Origin: Zoogloea sp041904905
GTDB lineage: Bacteria; Pseudomonadota; Gammaproteobacteria; Burkholderiales; Rhodocyclaceae
Assembly (NCBI RefSeq): GCF_041904905.1
Contig: NZ_JAYRMI010000012.1
Coordinates: 1 to 64,000 of the forward strand
Direction: 5' to 3'
Length of the DNA stretch: 64,000 nucleotides
The position numbers were made by a program, and so were the translations under genes. Below the pieces are notes generated by a model. The model saw only the letters and a list, made by a program, of their open reading frames with translations. It was not told where the DNA came from and made no database searches. Positions 1 to 6,953 of this stretch are shown in pieces. Each line of letters opens with the position of its first letter. The stretch's first letter is position 1.

Positions 1-246
1 TCGGACATCGCCGGGTTCGGCACCGCTATAGCACGCGCTGATATTGACGCCGTCCAGGTAGGCGTGGGAAACGCGGTACGCTCCGAACAGGTTGAGCGTG
101 TAGTACTTGAGCGTCAATTCGCGCGGAGCGCGGGGCGAGGATGGCAAGGGCTCATCAATTCGAGCTTGAGGTGACTTGACGGTGCAGGCCGATACTGTCG
201 CGGCCAAGCTGCACGAGAGCAGCCATCTCCATTTTCTTGAACTCAT
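1..246 (-). CDS. Partial lipoprotein, N-terminal 82 residues
   Basis: An open frame runs from an ATG at 246-244 to the window edge without a stop. The first 21 residues form a lipoprotein signal peptide: basic start (MSSRKWRW), hydrophobic core, and lipobox V-S-A-C with Cys21 as the predicted lipidation site. It should therefore be a membrane-anchored periplasmic or outer-membrane lipoprotein. The visible mature part (proline/serine-rich linker, then a segment around LKYYTLNLFGAYRVSHAYLDG) matches no family I recognise. A weak GGGAA lies about 8 bases before the ATG. The C-terminus is outside the window, so no function is assigned. Confidence 0.7.
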   Translation of the reverse strand, partial: MSSRKWRWLLSCSLAATVSACTVKSPQARIDEPLPSSPRAPRELTLKYYTLNLFGAYRVSHAYLDGVNISACYSGAEPGDVR

Positions 247-783
247 TTTGTCGATTCCCGGTCGCCGGCATAAGCCATCGAGTTGACAGACATGCATGAC
301 GAATCCTTGTGTGGCCGCACAGGATAATGTGTAACGGTCGATAGGTCGGTAGGGAATCGCTGGCCCGGCCACCGCACCCACCCGGCCTCACTCCATCCAG
401 CTTAGCGTTCGTCGTCGTGTGCTTACGACGGGCGGGCGCGCCGCCGTCATGGACGGTCGGCCCAGGCCGAAGGTCGGCTGCCCGGCATCGGGCATCGGCG
501 GCGTGACATGCGACCCAGGCCCCGGCCTTGGTCGTCCGCCTGCTGGGGCTCGTTCCTCGCCGGAAGCGGGGGGGCTGCCGGGCCGCGCCCTGGCGGTTTT
601 CATGGTTTATCCGCTGCTGTATAAGTGCGGCGTGGTCACAAAAACCCGGATTGCAAGTCGCCGCGCCGGCGAAGACACCCGGCCCGCTCCGGGGGCGACG
701 GGCCTTGACCACGGCCCGCCCCGGCCGCCGCCGGGCTTGGGCGCCGGGCGTCTTTCGATCTCCACCCATCAAGGTAAGACACA
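247..783. other. Intergenic region without a supported gene
   Basis: About 540 bases between the divergent lipoprotein gene and the DapB-like gene. Several overlapping open frames exist here, but all are proline/arginine/glycine-rich in the way random GC-rich DNA gives, and none shows a domain or a good ribosome site. The only structure I would mark is a possible sigma-70 promoter at 597-625. Confidence 0.5.
597..625 (+). promoter_or_regulatory. Possible sigma-70 promoter upstream of the DapB-like gene
   Basis: TTTTCA (597-602) and TATAAG (620-625) are separated by 17 bases and lie in the only locally AT-rich patch before the gene at 784. This would leave a 5' leader of about 150 bases. Four of six bases match the -35 consensus. 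Pattern match only. Confidence 0.3.
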
Positions 784-1458
784 ATGCAGGTGCTCATCGT
801 CGGTTCGGGAAAGCTGGCTTCGGAGTTGCTTCAGGCCCCCTCGCTCCCGGCCCCCTTTGTTGTTGACGGCTGGTCGGGGCCCCCGTCGGCGCTCACGCCC
901 GCCATCGTTGTGCACGCCGGCTCTGGCAGGGCGCTGGACGAGGTGATCGCCTATTGCCACAAGACCGGCTCGGTGCTGATCGAGCTGGCCACCGGGTCGA
1001 AGCTCGAAGGCGCCGCGCCGAGCTTCCCGGTGGTGCTGTGCCCCAACACCAACATCCTGATGCTCAAGTTCATGAACATGCTGGCGCACAGCGGAAAGCT
1101 GTTTCAGGGCTGCCGCATCGGGCTGACCGAATCCCACCAGTCCGAAAAGCGCTCCACCCCGGGCACCGCGCTGGCGATGGCGCAATCCCTCGGGCTGGCC
1201 GCCGCCGACGTGGTCTCCGTACGGGATCGCGATGTGCAGCAGACGGCGCTGCACATCCCCCCGGCGCACCTGGACCGCCACGCCGTGCATTCGATCTCGA
1301 TTGACGACGGCAGCTGTCGCATCGTGCTCGAGACGCGAGTCTATGGGGCCGCCCCCTACGCCGAAGGCGTCTCCCGAATCGTCGCCGCCGCGGCCGCGCG
1401 CCCCCTTGAGCACCGGGTGTATCAGGTGGCCGAGTTTGTAGAAAACGGCTGGGTGTAG
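784..1458 (+). CDS. DapB-like (dihydrodipicolinate reductase family) protein
   Basis: 224 residues. The N-terminus has a short Rossmann turn, GSGKLA (7-12), and the second half has a segment at 116-129, E-S-H-Q-S-E-K-R-S-T-P-G-T-A, corresponding to the DapB catalytic/substrate motif E-x-H-H-x2-K-x-D-x-P-S-G-T-A. The second catalytic His is Gln and the KxDxPSGTA part is shortened and lacks the Asp. The fold is therefore likely an NAD(P)-dependent reductase of the DapB type, but classic 4-hydroxy-tetrahydrodipicolinate reductase activity is doubtful; it may be a paralogue with another substrate. It is followed after 65 bases by the PaiB-like gene in the same direction, so the two may be cotranscribed. 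The ATG follows a weak AAGG. Confidence 0.7.
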   Translation: MQVLIVGSGKLASELLQAPSLPAPFVVDGWSGPPSALTPAIVVHAGSGRALDEVIAYCHKTGSVLIELATGSKLEGAAPSFPVVLCPNTNILMLKFMNMLAHSGKLFQGCRIGLTESHQSEKRSTPGTALAMAQSLGLAAADVVSVRDRDVQQTALHIPPAHLDRHAVHSISIDDGSCRIVLETRVYGAAPYAEGVSRIVAAAAARPLEHRVYQVAEFVENGWV

Positions 1459-1523
1459 ATGCCGCCAAAGCCCCGCCCCAGCCCCGCAGGGGCGCCTCGA
1501 TCAAGCCCCTGATCGGAGAGACT

Positions 1524-2159
1524 GTGTACATCCCCCCTTATCACGAAGAGCAGAACCTGGATGTCCTGCATGGCCTGATGCGGGCGCATCCCCTGGGGGC
1601 GTGGGTCGCGCTGGGCCCCGCGGGATTGACGGCCAACCACCTGCCCTTCGTGCTGGACGCCACCCGGGGGCCCTACGGAACCCTCCGGGCCCATGTCTCC
1701 CGCGAGAACCCGGTCTGGCAGGCGCTCTCGACCGCCGTGCCCTCCATCGTCATGTTCCAGGGCCCGCAGTCCTACATCACCCCGTCCTGGTATCCCACCA
1801 AGCCCATCGACGGCAAGGTGGTGCCCACCTGGAACTACGCCGTCGTTCACGCCCACGGCACCCCGGCGGTCATTCACGACCGCGACTGGCTACTGCAAGC
1901 CGTGACCGACCTGACCAGGCAGAGCGAAGCCCACCGCCCCGACCCCTGGAAGGTATCCGACGCCCCCCGCGAGTTCATCGACAAACTCCTCCGCGCCATC
2001 GTCGGCATCGAAATCCCGATCTCGGAGATCCACGGAAAATGGAAAGTCAGCCAGGACGAAGCCCTACCCGACCGCATCGCCACCGCAAAAGCACTCCTGC
2101 AACTGGACGACCCCAACGCCAAGGCACTGTCGGGCCTGGTGTCGGGCAGGATTGGGTGA
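1524..2159 (+). CDS. PaiB-family FMN-binding (transcriptional regulator-like) protein
   Basis: 211 residues, the usual length for the family. PaiB proteins have a flavin-reductase-like split-barrel fold; in Bacillus PaiB was described as a negative regulator of sporulation and degradative enzymes, but in proteobacteria the role is unclear. The sequence carries family features: the MYIPPYHEE start, TANHLPF, GTLRAHVSRENP-WQ, then QGPQSYITPSWYPTK and VPTWNYAVVHAHG. The start is GTG at 1524 with a GGAGAG ribosome site at 1515-1520; no ATG fits better. It lies downstream of the DapB-like gene in the same orientation. The family call is firm, the cellular role is not. Confidence 0.85.
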   Translation: MYIPPYHEEQNLDVLHGLMRAHPLGAWVALGPAGLTANHLPFVLDATRGPYGTLRAHVSRENPVWQALSTAVPSIVMFQGPQSYITPSWYPTKPIDGKVVPTWNYAVVHAHGTPAVIHDRDWLLQAVTDLTRQSEAHRPDPWKVSDAPREFIDKLLRAIVGIEIPISEIHGKWKVSQDEALPDRIATAKALLQLDDPNAKALSGLVSGRIG

Positions 2160-2323
2160 GGGGGTGGCCGGTGCTGTCACTGGGACGCTTTTCCACCTAC
2201 GTCAGCAATGTGGTCGGTCGCGGCCTGTGGCTGCATCGCGGAACTCGAGCCCGAGCCTGTTGACCGAGTGATTGAGAGGTTATAAAATTTCATAACTTTA
2301 ATAACCATTCAGGGGTGATAAAT

Positions 2324-2671
2324 ATGGGCGGTAAACTTGTAAAAGACGGTTCTTCGAGGCATCCAGTACCGGCCGTTTTTGAGTATTTAGGCCTCGGGAA
2401 TGTGAAGCCGAGTGATGAGCTTATGCTAGTTATGCGCAATCGAACACTTGAAGCGACCGTCAAGCGAGCGTCCGGTGTAACGCAAACGGCTACTTTACAC
2501 ATTGGTTCGGGTGGTTTTAAGTCTATGACTGAGTTTGATCCCGGCCAGATGCCAAAAGATGAGCGCAACGATCTGATCCGCCAAAAGCATGCAAAGGGTG
2601 AGAGACAGAGCGCATTAGCCAAGATGTTTGGTATTTCGCAAGCCATGGTGTCCAAGATCGTCCGAGAATAA
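2324..2671 (+). CDS. Small hypothetical protein with C-terminal helix-turn-helix
   Basis: 115 residues from ATG 2324, which has an AGGGG ribosome site at 2311-2315; an in-frame GTG at 2315 lies inside that site and is less likely. The last 35 residues (RNDLIRQKHAKGERQSALA, then KMFGISQAMVSKIVRE) read as a resolvase/sigma-type helix-turn-helix, suggesting DNA binding. The N-terminal 75 residues match nothing I recognise. Base composition is clearly AT-richer than the flanking genes and the codons are less GC-biased, so recent transfer is likely. It begins the acquired island that ends at 3835. It could be a phage- or plasmid-type regulator. The function is unknown. Confidence 0.6.
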   Translation: MGGKLVKDGSSRHPVPAVFEYLGLGNVKPSDELMLVMRNRTLEATVKRASGVTQTATLHIGSGGFKSMTEFDPGQMPKDERNDLIRQKHAKGERQSALAKMFGISQAMVSKIVRE

Positions 2672-2872
2672 CTCATTTCTGCCCTATGGTTTTTCCTAGG
2701 CTCCCGCAGCTACCGATTCTGGATTCACGTCTTTGCTGCATCACCAGTTGCACACCTCGAAGAAACAAGGGGGTGCGAAGTCGTGAGAAGGCTGCGGAAC
2801 GGCTGGAAATCAATGCTATACGGGCTGCTGTGGTAGTCCTGAAGGTTTTTCGACGATATTTGTATGCTGCAG

Positions 2873-3028
2873 CTAGCAGGGTGATGCAAAAGCAAAAAAT
2901 CGGACCCGAAAAAATATGACGCCCTCTCAGAACGGCCCGTATGCGATTTTTTCGGGGTGGCGGGGGTGACGAGACCCCCGAAAACAACGTTTATGACGGC
3001 GCTAAATAGTTTTGCATCACCCTGCTAG
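2873..3028. mobile_element. MITE-like element with 19-bp perfect terminal inverted repeats
   Basis: CTAGCAGGGTGATGCAAAA (2873-2891) is exactly repeated in inverse orientation at 3010-3028; the two ends enclose 118 bases with no plausible gene. The outermost CTAG is palindromic and may be a 4-bp target duplication, leaving 15-bp inverted repeats starting CAGGGTGATG. Inside there is a second inverted repeat (CCCGAAAAAAT 2905-2915 with ATTTTTTCGGG 2946-2956) and a GC hairpin at 2961-2980. Size, ends and lack of coding fit a non-autonomous element mobilised by a transposase elsewhere. The family cannot be named from the sequence alone. Confidence 0.6.
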
Positions 3029-3115
3029 GCGGCTGAAACCTTGAGAGCAAATGGCCCCAATTTATCGTCATGAGGCCAATATGCAGAACTTCAATCACTC
3101 CTTTGGCTGGGTCGG

Positions 3116-3265
3116 GGCTACGCCAATAGAGACGCAAAGGCCGTGGAATGGGTATCCTGGTTCAGCCACCACAGGCTGCTCGAACGCATTGGCTACATTC
3201 CCCCAGCCGAAGGTGAGGCACACTACTACCGGCAACTCGCCAGTCAGGCAGCAACGCTGGCCTGA
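3116..3265 (+). pseudogene. 3' remnant of an IS3-family transposase (OrfB C-terminus)
   Basis: In the frame ending at TGA 3263-3265 the translation is the typical end of an IS3-family DDE transposase: N-R-D-A-K-A-V-E-W, then W-F-S-H-H-R-L-L-E, then I-G-Y-I-P-P-A-E and Y-Y-R-Q-L-A-S-Q. Only about 50 residues remain and the catalytic core is missing. Just upstream the frame no longer resembles a transposase, so the element was truncated at about 3115. It sits in the AT-richer island between the MITE-like element and the GIY-YIG gene. Confidence 0.8.
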
Positions 3266-3293
3266 CTTAAATCAAGTGGCCACCACGGCAGGC

Positions 3294-3304
3294 GGGGCGG
3301 TTCA
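3294..3304 (+). repeat. Right terminal end of the IS3-family relic
   Basis: GGGGCGGTTCA lies 28 bases after the transposase stop codon, as expected for the right inverted repeat of IS3-type elements that end ...GGTTCA. The matching left end (TGAACCGCCCC) is not present nearby, in line with a one-sided deletion. Confidence 0.55.
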
Positions 3305-3361
3305 ATTCGGCGAAAAATTCAACTGCTATCTATAGGACTAATCAGAAATGGAATTTAAATC

Positions 3362-3835
3362 GTGGGACTAAGGCTAGATCAACGAGGGCTTGGTTTCGTG
3401 TACGTGCTTCGCAGCCTCGACCCGACTTGGTACGGCCGAATCAAGGTGGGCTTGAGTGAGGATCCTATTGAACGGACTAGGCGGTTATATACCACCGGCG
3501 TCCCGTTTCCCTTCGTACCCTACTATGCTTGGTCAGTTACTGACATGGCCTATGCAGAACATATCGCGCACACTGTTCTTGCAGATCATCGTGTCAACAA
3601 CTACCGAGAGCACTTTGACGTCATCCCCTTCCATCGTCGTGAAGAGGTCTTGGGTACATTTGATGATCCAACGGAGGATGAGGTATTAGTGTGCTTAGAT
3701 GTTCTTTTGGAGCTCATCGAATTCCAGTACCAGTGCAGCAATCTGCGGGGTCATTACAGCGTGGATGTCGCACTGTTGAACGACTACTCGCGTCAGCGGA
3801 AGAGAACAGCCAAGAGCCCTGATAGGACCATCTAA
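3362..3835 (+). CDS. GIY-YIG / T5orf172-type nuclease-domain protein
   Basis: 157 residues. The segment GFVYVLRS...YGRIKVGLSEDPIERTRRL...A-E-H...REHFDV is the T5orf172/MUG113 variant of the GIY-YIG nuclease fold: the two-strand GFVYVL/IKVG pair, the Arg of RTRRL, and a Glu in a following helix. Such domains are common in phage and mobile-element proteins, so a single-strand or structure-specific nuclease is a reasonable inference. The start is uncertain: GTG 3362 opens the frame but has no strong ribosome site, and an ATG at 3348 with AGGA upstream reads only seven codons before a stop. Composition is far less GC-rich than the neighbours. It is convergent with nifM and may be mobile cargo. 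Confidence 0.65.
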   Translation: MGLRLDQRGLGFVYVLRSLDPTWYGRIKVGLSEDPIERTRRLYTTGVPFPFVPYYAWSVTDMAYAEHIAHTVLADHRVNNYREHFDVIPFHRREEVLGTFDDPTEDEVLVCLDVLLELIEFQYQCSNLRGHYSVDVALLNDYSRQRKRTAKSPDRTI

Positions 3836-3911
3836 CCTATCCGACATAGCCCCGTCCAGGACAACTCCGCGCAGCTGCGCCCGTCAGCCAGCTGCGCCGC
3901 CCGACTCCGCC

Positions 3912-4730
3912 TCACCCCCGTTCGGCGAGTCCCTTGATCCATTCCTTCTGCGCGGTCTGGCGGCGTTTGTCGGTCAGGCGGTCGATGATGCGGTTGCGGA
4001 CTTCGTTGAAGGGGGGGATGCCGAAGGGGAGGATTTCTTCGCACAGGATGATGTGCAGGCCGATGGGGGATTCGAGCACGGGGCTGATCTCGCCGGCCTC
4101 CAGGGCGAAGGCGGCGGGTTCGAGTTCGGGGAAGAGCTGGCCGCGCCTGATGGTGCCGAGCTTGCCGCCTTCCATGGCGGTGGGGCATTGGGAGTGGCGC
4201 AGGGCGACCTTGCCGAAGGCGTCGGCGTCTTTCACGGTGTGGCGCAGGGTTTCGAGGCGGGCGGTGGCGTCGGCCTTGTCCCGGGCGCTGTCGAAGGTGA
4301 TGAGGATGTGGCGCAGGCGGCGGGTTTCGGGGCGGTCGAAGGCCTCGGGGTGCATGCGGTAGAAGATTTCGGCGTCCACCGCGGTGACGGCGGGCACGGC
4401 GGCGGCGATGCGTTCGAGCACGGCTTCGATGCGCAGATCGCGGGAGACGGCTTCTTCGAGGTCGGCTTCGTCCAGCCCGCTGCGGGCGAGGTCGTGGGCC
4501 AGGGTGTCGGCGTCGGTGTAGCGCTGGCGGATTTCACCCAGGCGGGCGGCGAGGGTGGCGGGGGGCACGGCCACCTGGGCGGCTTCGCTGCTTGCCAGGA
4601 TGCGTTGCTCGATGCCGTACTGGCGGGCGACGACTTCGCTCACCCGGGTGCGCTGGGCGTCGTCCAGCTCGCCGGGGGCGGTCTGGAAGAGTTCCCAGGC
4701 GAGCTTGAGCTGGAGGTAGGCGTCGTGCAT
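3912..4730 (-). CDS. nifM: NifM, putative peptidyl-prolyl isomerase for nitrogenase Fe protein maturation
   Basis: 272 residues, the family length. NifM is needed for a stable, active Fe protein (NifH) in several diazotrophs. The C-terminal half (about 135-240) is a parvulin-type PPIase domain beginning RRLRHILITF and containing the conserved LRHSQCPTA-EGG-LG segment and the GLHII strand. The N-terminal 130 residues are the helical NifM domain with SurA-like character; no signal peptide is present, so it acts in the cytoplasm. It is the last gene of the nifV-cysE-TPR-nifW-nifZ-nifM operon, starting 3 bases after the nifZ stop. The stop TGA is at 3914-3912. Confidence 0.92.
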   Translation of the reverse strand: MHDAYLQLKLAWELFQTAPGELDDAQRTRVSEVVARQYGIEQRILASSEAAQVAVPPATLAARLGEIRQRYTDADTLAHDLARSGLDEADLEEAVSRDLRIEAVLERIAAAVPAVTAVDAEIFYRMHPEAFDRPETRRLRHILITFDSARDKADATARLETLRHTVKDADAFGKVALRHSQCPTAMEGGKLGTIRRGQLFPELEPAAFALEAGEISPVLESPIGLHIILCEEILPFGIPPFNEVRNRIIDRLTDKRRQTAQKEWIKGLAERG

Positions 4731-4733
4731 GGT

Positions 4734-5210
4734 TCAGGCTCCGTCGTGGTCGTCCGGGTGGTGGCCGGCGCCTTCGAGGATGGCCTCGGGGATCTGCAGC
4801 ACGCGGCCGGGCAGGTCGTCGAAGTGGATGTGGTAGGCCACGCCGCCGGGGGCGTCGCGGATGACCTTCATCACTTCGCCGATGGCGCCCACGGTGACGA
4901 GCACTTCGCCGCCCACGGCGAGCTGGCGGGTGGCCTTCACTTTGTCGCGGAACTCGAAGCGGGAGGGGGTCCAGGCTTCGTCGGCGCCGATGAGTTCTTC
5001 TTCGCGGCAGCCGACGATCTTGCCTTCGTCGAGGAAGTTCACCGAGTAGATGACCTGATCCTGCAGGAAGGTGCCCACGTCCACCACGTAGCCGATGCTG
5101 CCGCGGCGCACCAGCGGGGCGCCGGGGTCGAGTCCGGGGTAGGTGCCGTCGTTGCGCACGTTGCGCGTGAGGCGCACGGCTTCGCCGTATTCCCAGCGGG
5201 CGTTCATCAT
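4734..5210 (-). CDS. nifZ: NifZ, nitrogenase MoFe protein P-cluster maturation factor
   Basis: 158 residues. NifZ helps form the second P-cluster of the MoFe protein. The sequence contains the RRGSIGYVVDVGTFLQ-D-IYSV-F NifZ fold in the first half and a second, related small barrel in the second half (VGGEVLVTVGAIGEVMKV), so it appears to be a two-lobed form. Two ATGs are adjacent; the first (5210) has AGGAG eight bases upstream. It is separated from nifW by a 61-base spacer that contains a strong GC hairpin. Cytoplasmic. Confidence 0.92.
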   Translation of the reverse strand: MMNARWEYGEAVRLTRNVRNDGTYPGLDPGAPLVRRGSIGYVVDVGTFLQDQVIYSVNFLDEGKIVGCREEELIGADEAWTPSRFEFRDKVKATRQLAVGGEVLVTVGAIGEVMKVIRDAPGGVAYHIHFDDLPGRVLQIPEAILEGAGHHPDDHDGA

Positions 5211-5227
5211 GGCGGTTTCTCCTGGGG

Positions 5228-5260
5228 CGGGCCGGGCGGCCGGCGCTGCGGCCCGGCCCG
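5228..5260 (-). other. Intercistronic GC hairpin between nifW and nifZ
   Basis: CGGGCCGGGC (5228-5237) is perfectly complementary to GCCCGGCCCG (5251-5260) with a 13-base loop. There is no run of T on either side, so it is not an intrinsic terminator. It may stabilise the upstream nifW message or limit read-through, but that is inference. Confidence 0.5.
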
Positions 5261-5271
5261 GCGGGCGTGGG

Positions 5272-5613
5272 TTACTGCACGAAGACCTTGTCGATGGACA
5301 CGAAGGATTCCATGCCGCCGTCGGGCTTGGAGACGTGCTGGAACACGGCGAAGACCTTCTCGGTGAGGGAGTTGGAGACGACGAAATCCTGGTAGGCGCG
5401 CGTGAGCCACAGGCGGTAGATGCCGCGCTGCTTGTCTTCTTCGGGCGGCATGTTGGGCACCTGGCGGGCGAGGTAGTCGTGGAAGCGCTGCAGGATGTGC
5501 AGGCGGTTTACGTGGACTACCGAAGCCTCGTAGGGCACTTCGAAGTAGTCGAGAAAGTCTTCGGCGGAAACCAGTTCTTCCATGGCTTCGGCGAGGGTGA
5601 GCGTGTCTTCCAT
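5272..5613 (-). CDS. nifW: NifW, nitrogenase-stabilizing/protective protein
   Basis: 113 residues, the typical size. NifW associates with the MoFe protein and helps protect or mature it under oxygen stress. Family features visible are the AEAMEELVSAEDFLDYFEV start, the VVHVNRLHILQRFHDYL helix and the Y-R-LW-L-TRAYQDFV segment. The gene begins 10 bases after the stop of the TPR-like gene and precedes nifZ. No signal or membrane segment, so cytoplasmic. Expression is expected from the sigma-54 promoter in front of nifV. Confidence 0.93.
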   Translation of the reverse strand: MEDTLTLAEAMEELVSAEDFLDYFEVPYEASVVHVNRLHILQRFHDYLARQVPNMPPEEDKQRGIYRLWLTRAYQDFVVSNSLTEKVFAVFQHVSKPDGGMESFVSIDKVFVQ

Positions 5614-5623
5614 GGCAGCCTCC

Positions 5624-6166
5624 TCAGGCTAGGGCAAGGTCATCGGTTGAGGGTGTTTCTTCGTCGGCGGGCGGCGCTTCGTGGATGGCCACCACTTCGA
5701 GCAGGCGGGCGGTGCCGAGCTGGTCGCGGCTGTCGAGGGACGACAGCTTTTGCAGGCGCTGGCGGGATTCTTCGATCCGCCCCAGGCGCAGCAGCACCAC
5801 GCTGGCGGCCTTGAGGGCGAGCAGGTAGAAGCGCAGCAGGCCGAAGGAGCGGGCGGCGGCGTGGGCCAGCCAGCCTTCGTCGAGCTTCTGCCAGTCGTTG
5901 GGCAGGGCGAGGTGGTTGCCCGAGAGCTGCATGGCGCGTTCGGCCACCTGCAGGGCGTCGTCGAGCCGGTGCTGGTAGAAGTAGTAGCGATACAGGCCCA
6001 CCAGCACGGTGAGGTTCTCGGGCGCCAGCAGGTGGGCGCGCAGCAGGGCGGTTTCGGCGGACGGGTCGCCGTATTCGGCGGAGGCCTGGGCGAGCAGGTG
6101 CTCGGCCGCGGCGGGCATGGGCACGTCGAAGTACAGTTCGCAGTCGGAGAAGTCGAGCAGATCCAT
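5624..6166 (-). CDS. TPR-like protein of the nif operon, function unknown
   Basis: 180 residues from ATG 6166. The body is helical with tetratricopeptide-like repeats: ASAEYGDPSAETALLRAHLLAPENLTVLVGLYRYYFYQHRLDDALQVAERAM forms at least one clear A/B helix pair, and a later pair (LKAASVVLLRLGRIEESRQRLQKL) resembles a second. It lies 7 bases downstream of cysE and 10 upstream of nifW, so it is a true operon member. TPR proteins act as interaction scaffolds; a role in nitrogenase assembly is suggested by position only. No established gene name is applied. Cytoplasmic. Confidence 0.8.
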   Translation of the reverse strand: MDLLDFSDCELYFDVPMPAAAEHLLAQASAEYGDPSAETALLRAHLLAPENLTVLVGLYRYYFYQHRLDDALQVAERAMQLSGNHLALPNDWQKLDEGWLAHAAARSFGLLRFYLLALKAASVVLLRLGRIEESRQRLQKLSSLDSRDQLGTARLLEVVAIHEAPPADEETPSTDDLALA

Positions 6167-6173
6167 GGGGGCC

Positions 6174-6953
6174 TCAGTGGATTTCGGTGTTCTCGCAGCA
6201 CAGGTCGCCGGCGGAGCAGACGGCGCACTGGCCGCTGTGGTCGGTGGGCGGGGCGTCGTGGCGGAGCGTGGCCAGCTCGCGTTCGAGCTGGTCGATGCGC
6301 TCGACGAGGCAGGAGATGGATTTGGCCACCGGGTCGGGCAGCACGTTGTGATCGAGGTTGATGCCGTCCTCAAGGCGGCCGGCGGCGGCGCGGGTGTTAA
6401 CGATGCGGCCGGGCACGCCGACAACCGTGCGGTCGGCCGGCACGTCGCGCACCACCACCGAGTTGGCGCCCACCCGCACGCGCTCGCCGATGGTGATGGG
6501 GCCGAGGATCTTGGCGCCGGCGCCCACCACCACGCCGCTTTCCAGGGTGGGGTGGCGCTTGCCGCGGTTCCACGAGGTGCCGCCCAGGGTGACGCCGTGG
6601 TAGAGGGTCACGTCGTCGCCCACTTCGGCGGTCTCGCCGATCACCACGCAGGCGCCGTGGTCGATGAAGAAGCGCCGGCCGATGGTGGCGCCGGGGTGGA
6701 TGTCCACGTTGGTGACGAGTCGCCCGACGAAGGACAGGAAGCGCGCCGGGTAGCGCCAGCCGGCCTGCCACAGGCGATTGGAGATGCGGTGGGCGAGGAT
6801 GGCGTGGACGCCGGGGTAGGTGGTCAGCACCTCGATGGAGGAGCGGGCCGCCGGGTCGCGCTGGAAGACGCAGGCGAGGTCTTCCTTGAGCAAGGTCCAC
6901 AGGGCGGGCTGGGCGGCGAGGGCGGGCGAGGTCATGGTGATGGTGTCAGACAT
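6174..6953 (-). CDS. cysE: Serine O-acetyltransferase, nif-associated
   Basis: 259 residues. Converts serine and acetyl-CoA to O-acetylserine for cysteine synthesis; the nif-linked copy (cysE1/nifP in other diazotrophs) boosts sulfur supply for Fe-S clusters. The catalytic left-handed beta-helix is obvious: VDIHPGATIGRRFFIDHG (83-100), TLYHGVTLGGT (116-126) and the VGAGAKILGPITIG repeats, with the usual active-site His residues in DHG and YHG. The C-terminal tail is unusual: C243-x2-C246-x5-C252-C253. The start at 6953 overlaps the end of nifV by 8 bases, suggesting translational coupling. Confidence 0.93.
   Translation of the reverse strand: MSDTITMTSPALAAQPALWTLLKEDLACVFQRDPAARSSIEVLTTYPGVHAILAHRISNRLWQAGWRYPARFLSFVGRLVTNVDIHPGATIGRRFFIDHGACVVIGETAEVGDDVTLYHGVTLGGTSWNRGKRHPTLESGVVVGAGAKILGPITIGERVRVGANSVVVRDVPADRTVVGVPGRIVNTRAAAGRLEDGINLDHNVLPDPVAKSISCLVERIDQLERELATLRHDAPPTDHSGQCAVCSAGDLCCENTEIH

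Noticed and set aside
419..946. Plus-strand frames in the 247-783 gap
   Set aside because: No ribosome site or domain; the longest would overlap the DapB-like gene in another frame.
2673..2987. Small ORFs across the MITE-like element
   Set aside because: They cross an element explained by inverted repeats and have no protein-like pattern.
4053..5366. Long plus-strand open frame opposite nifM/nifZ
   Set aside because: Gly/His/Val/Asp-rich shadow of minus-strand codons; no domain, and the opposite strand has clear nif genes.
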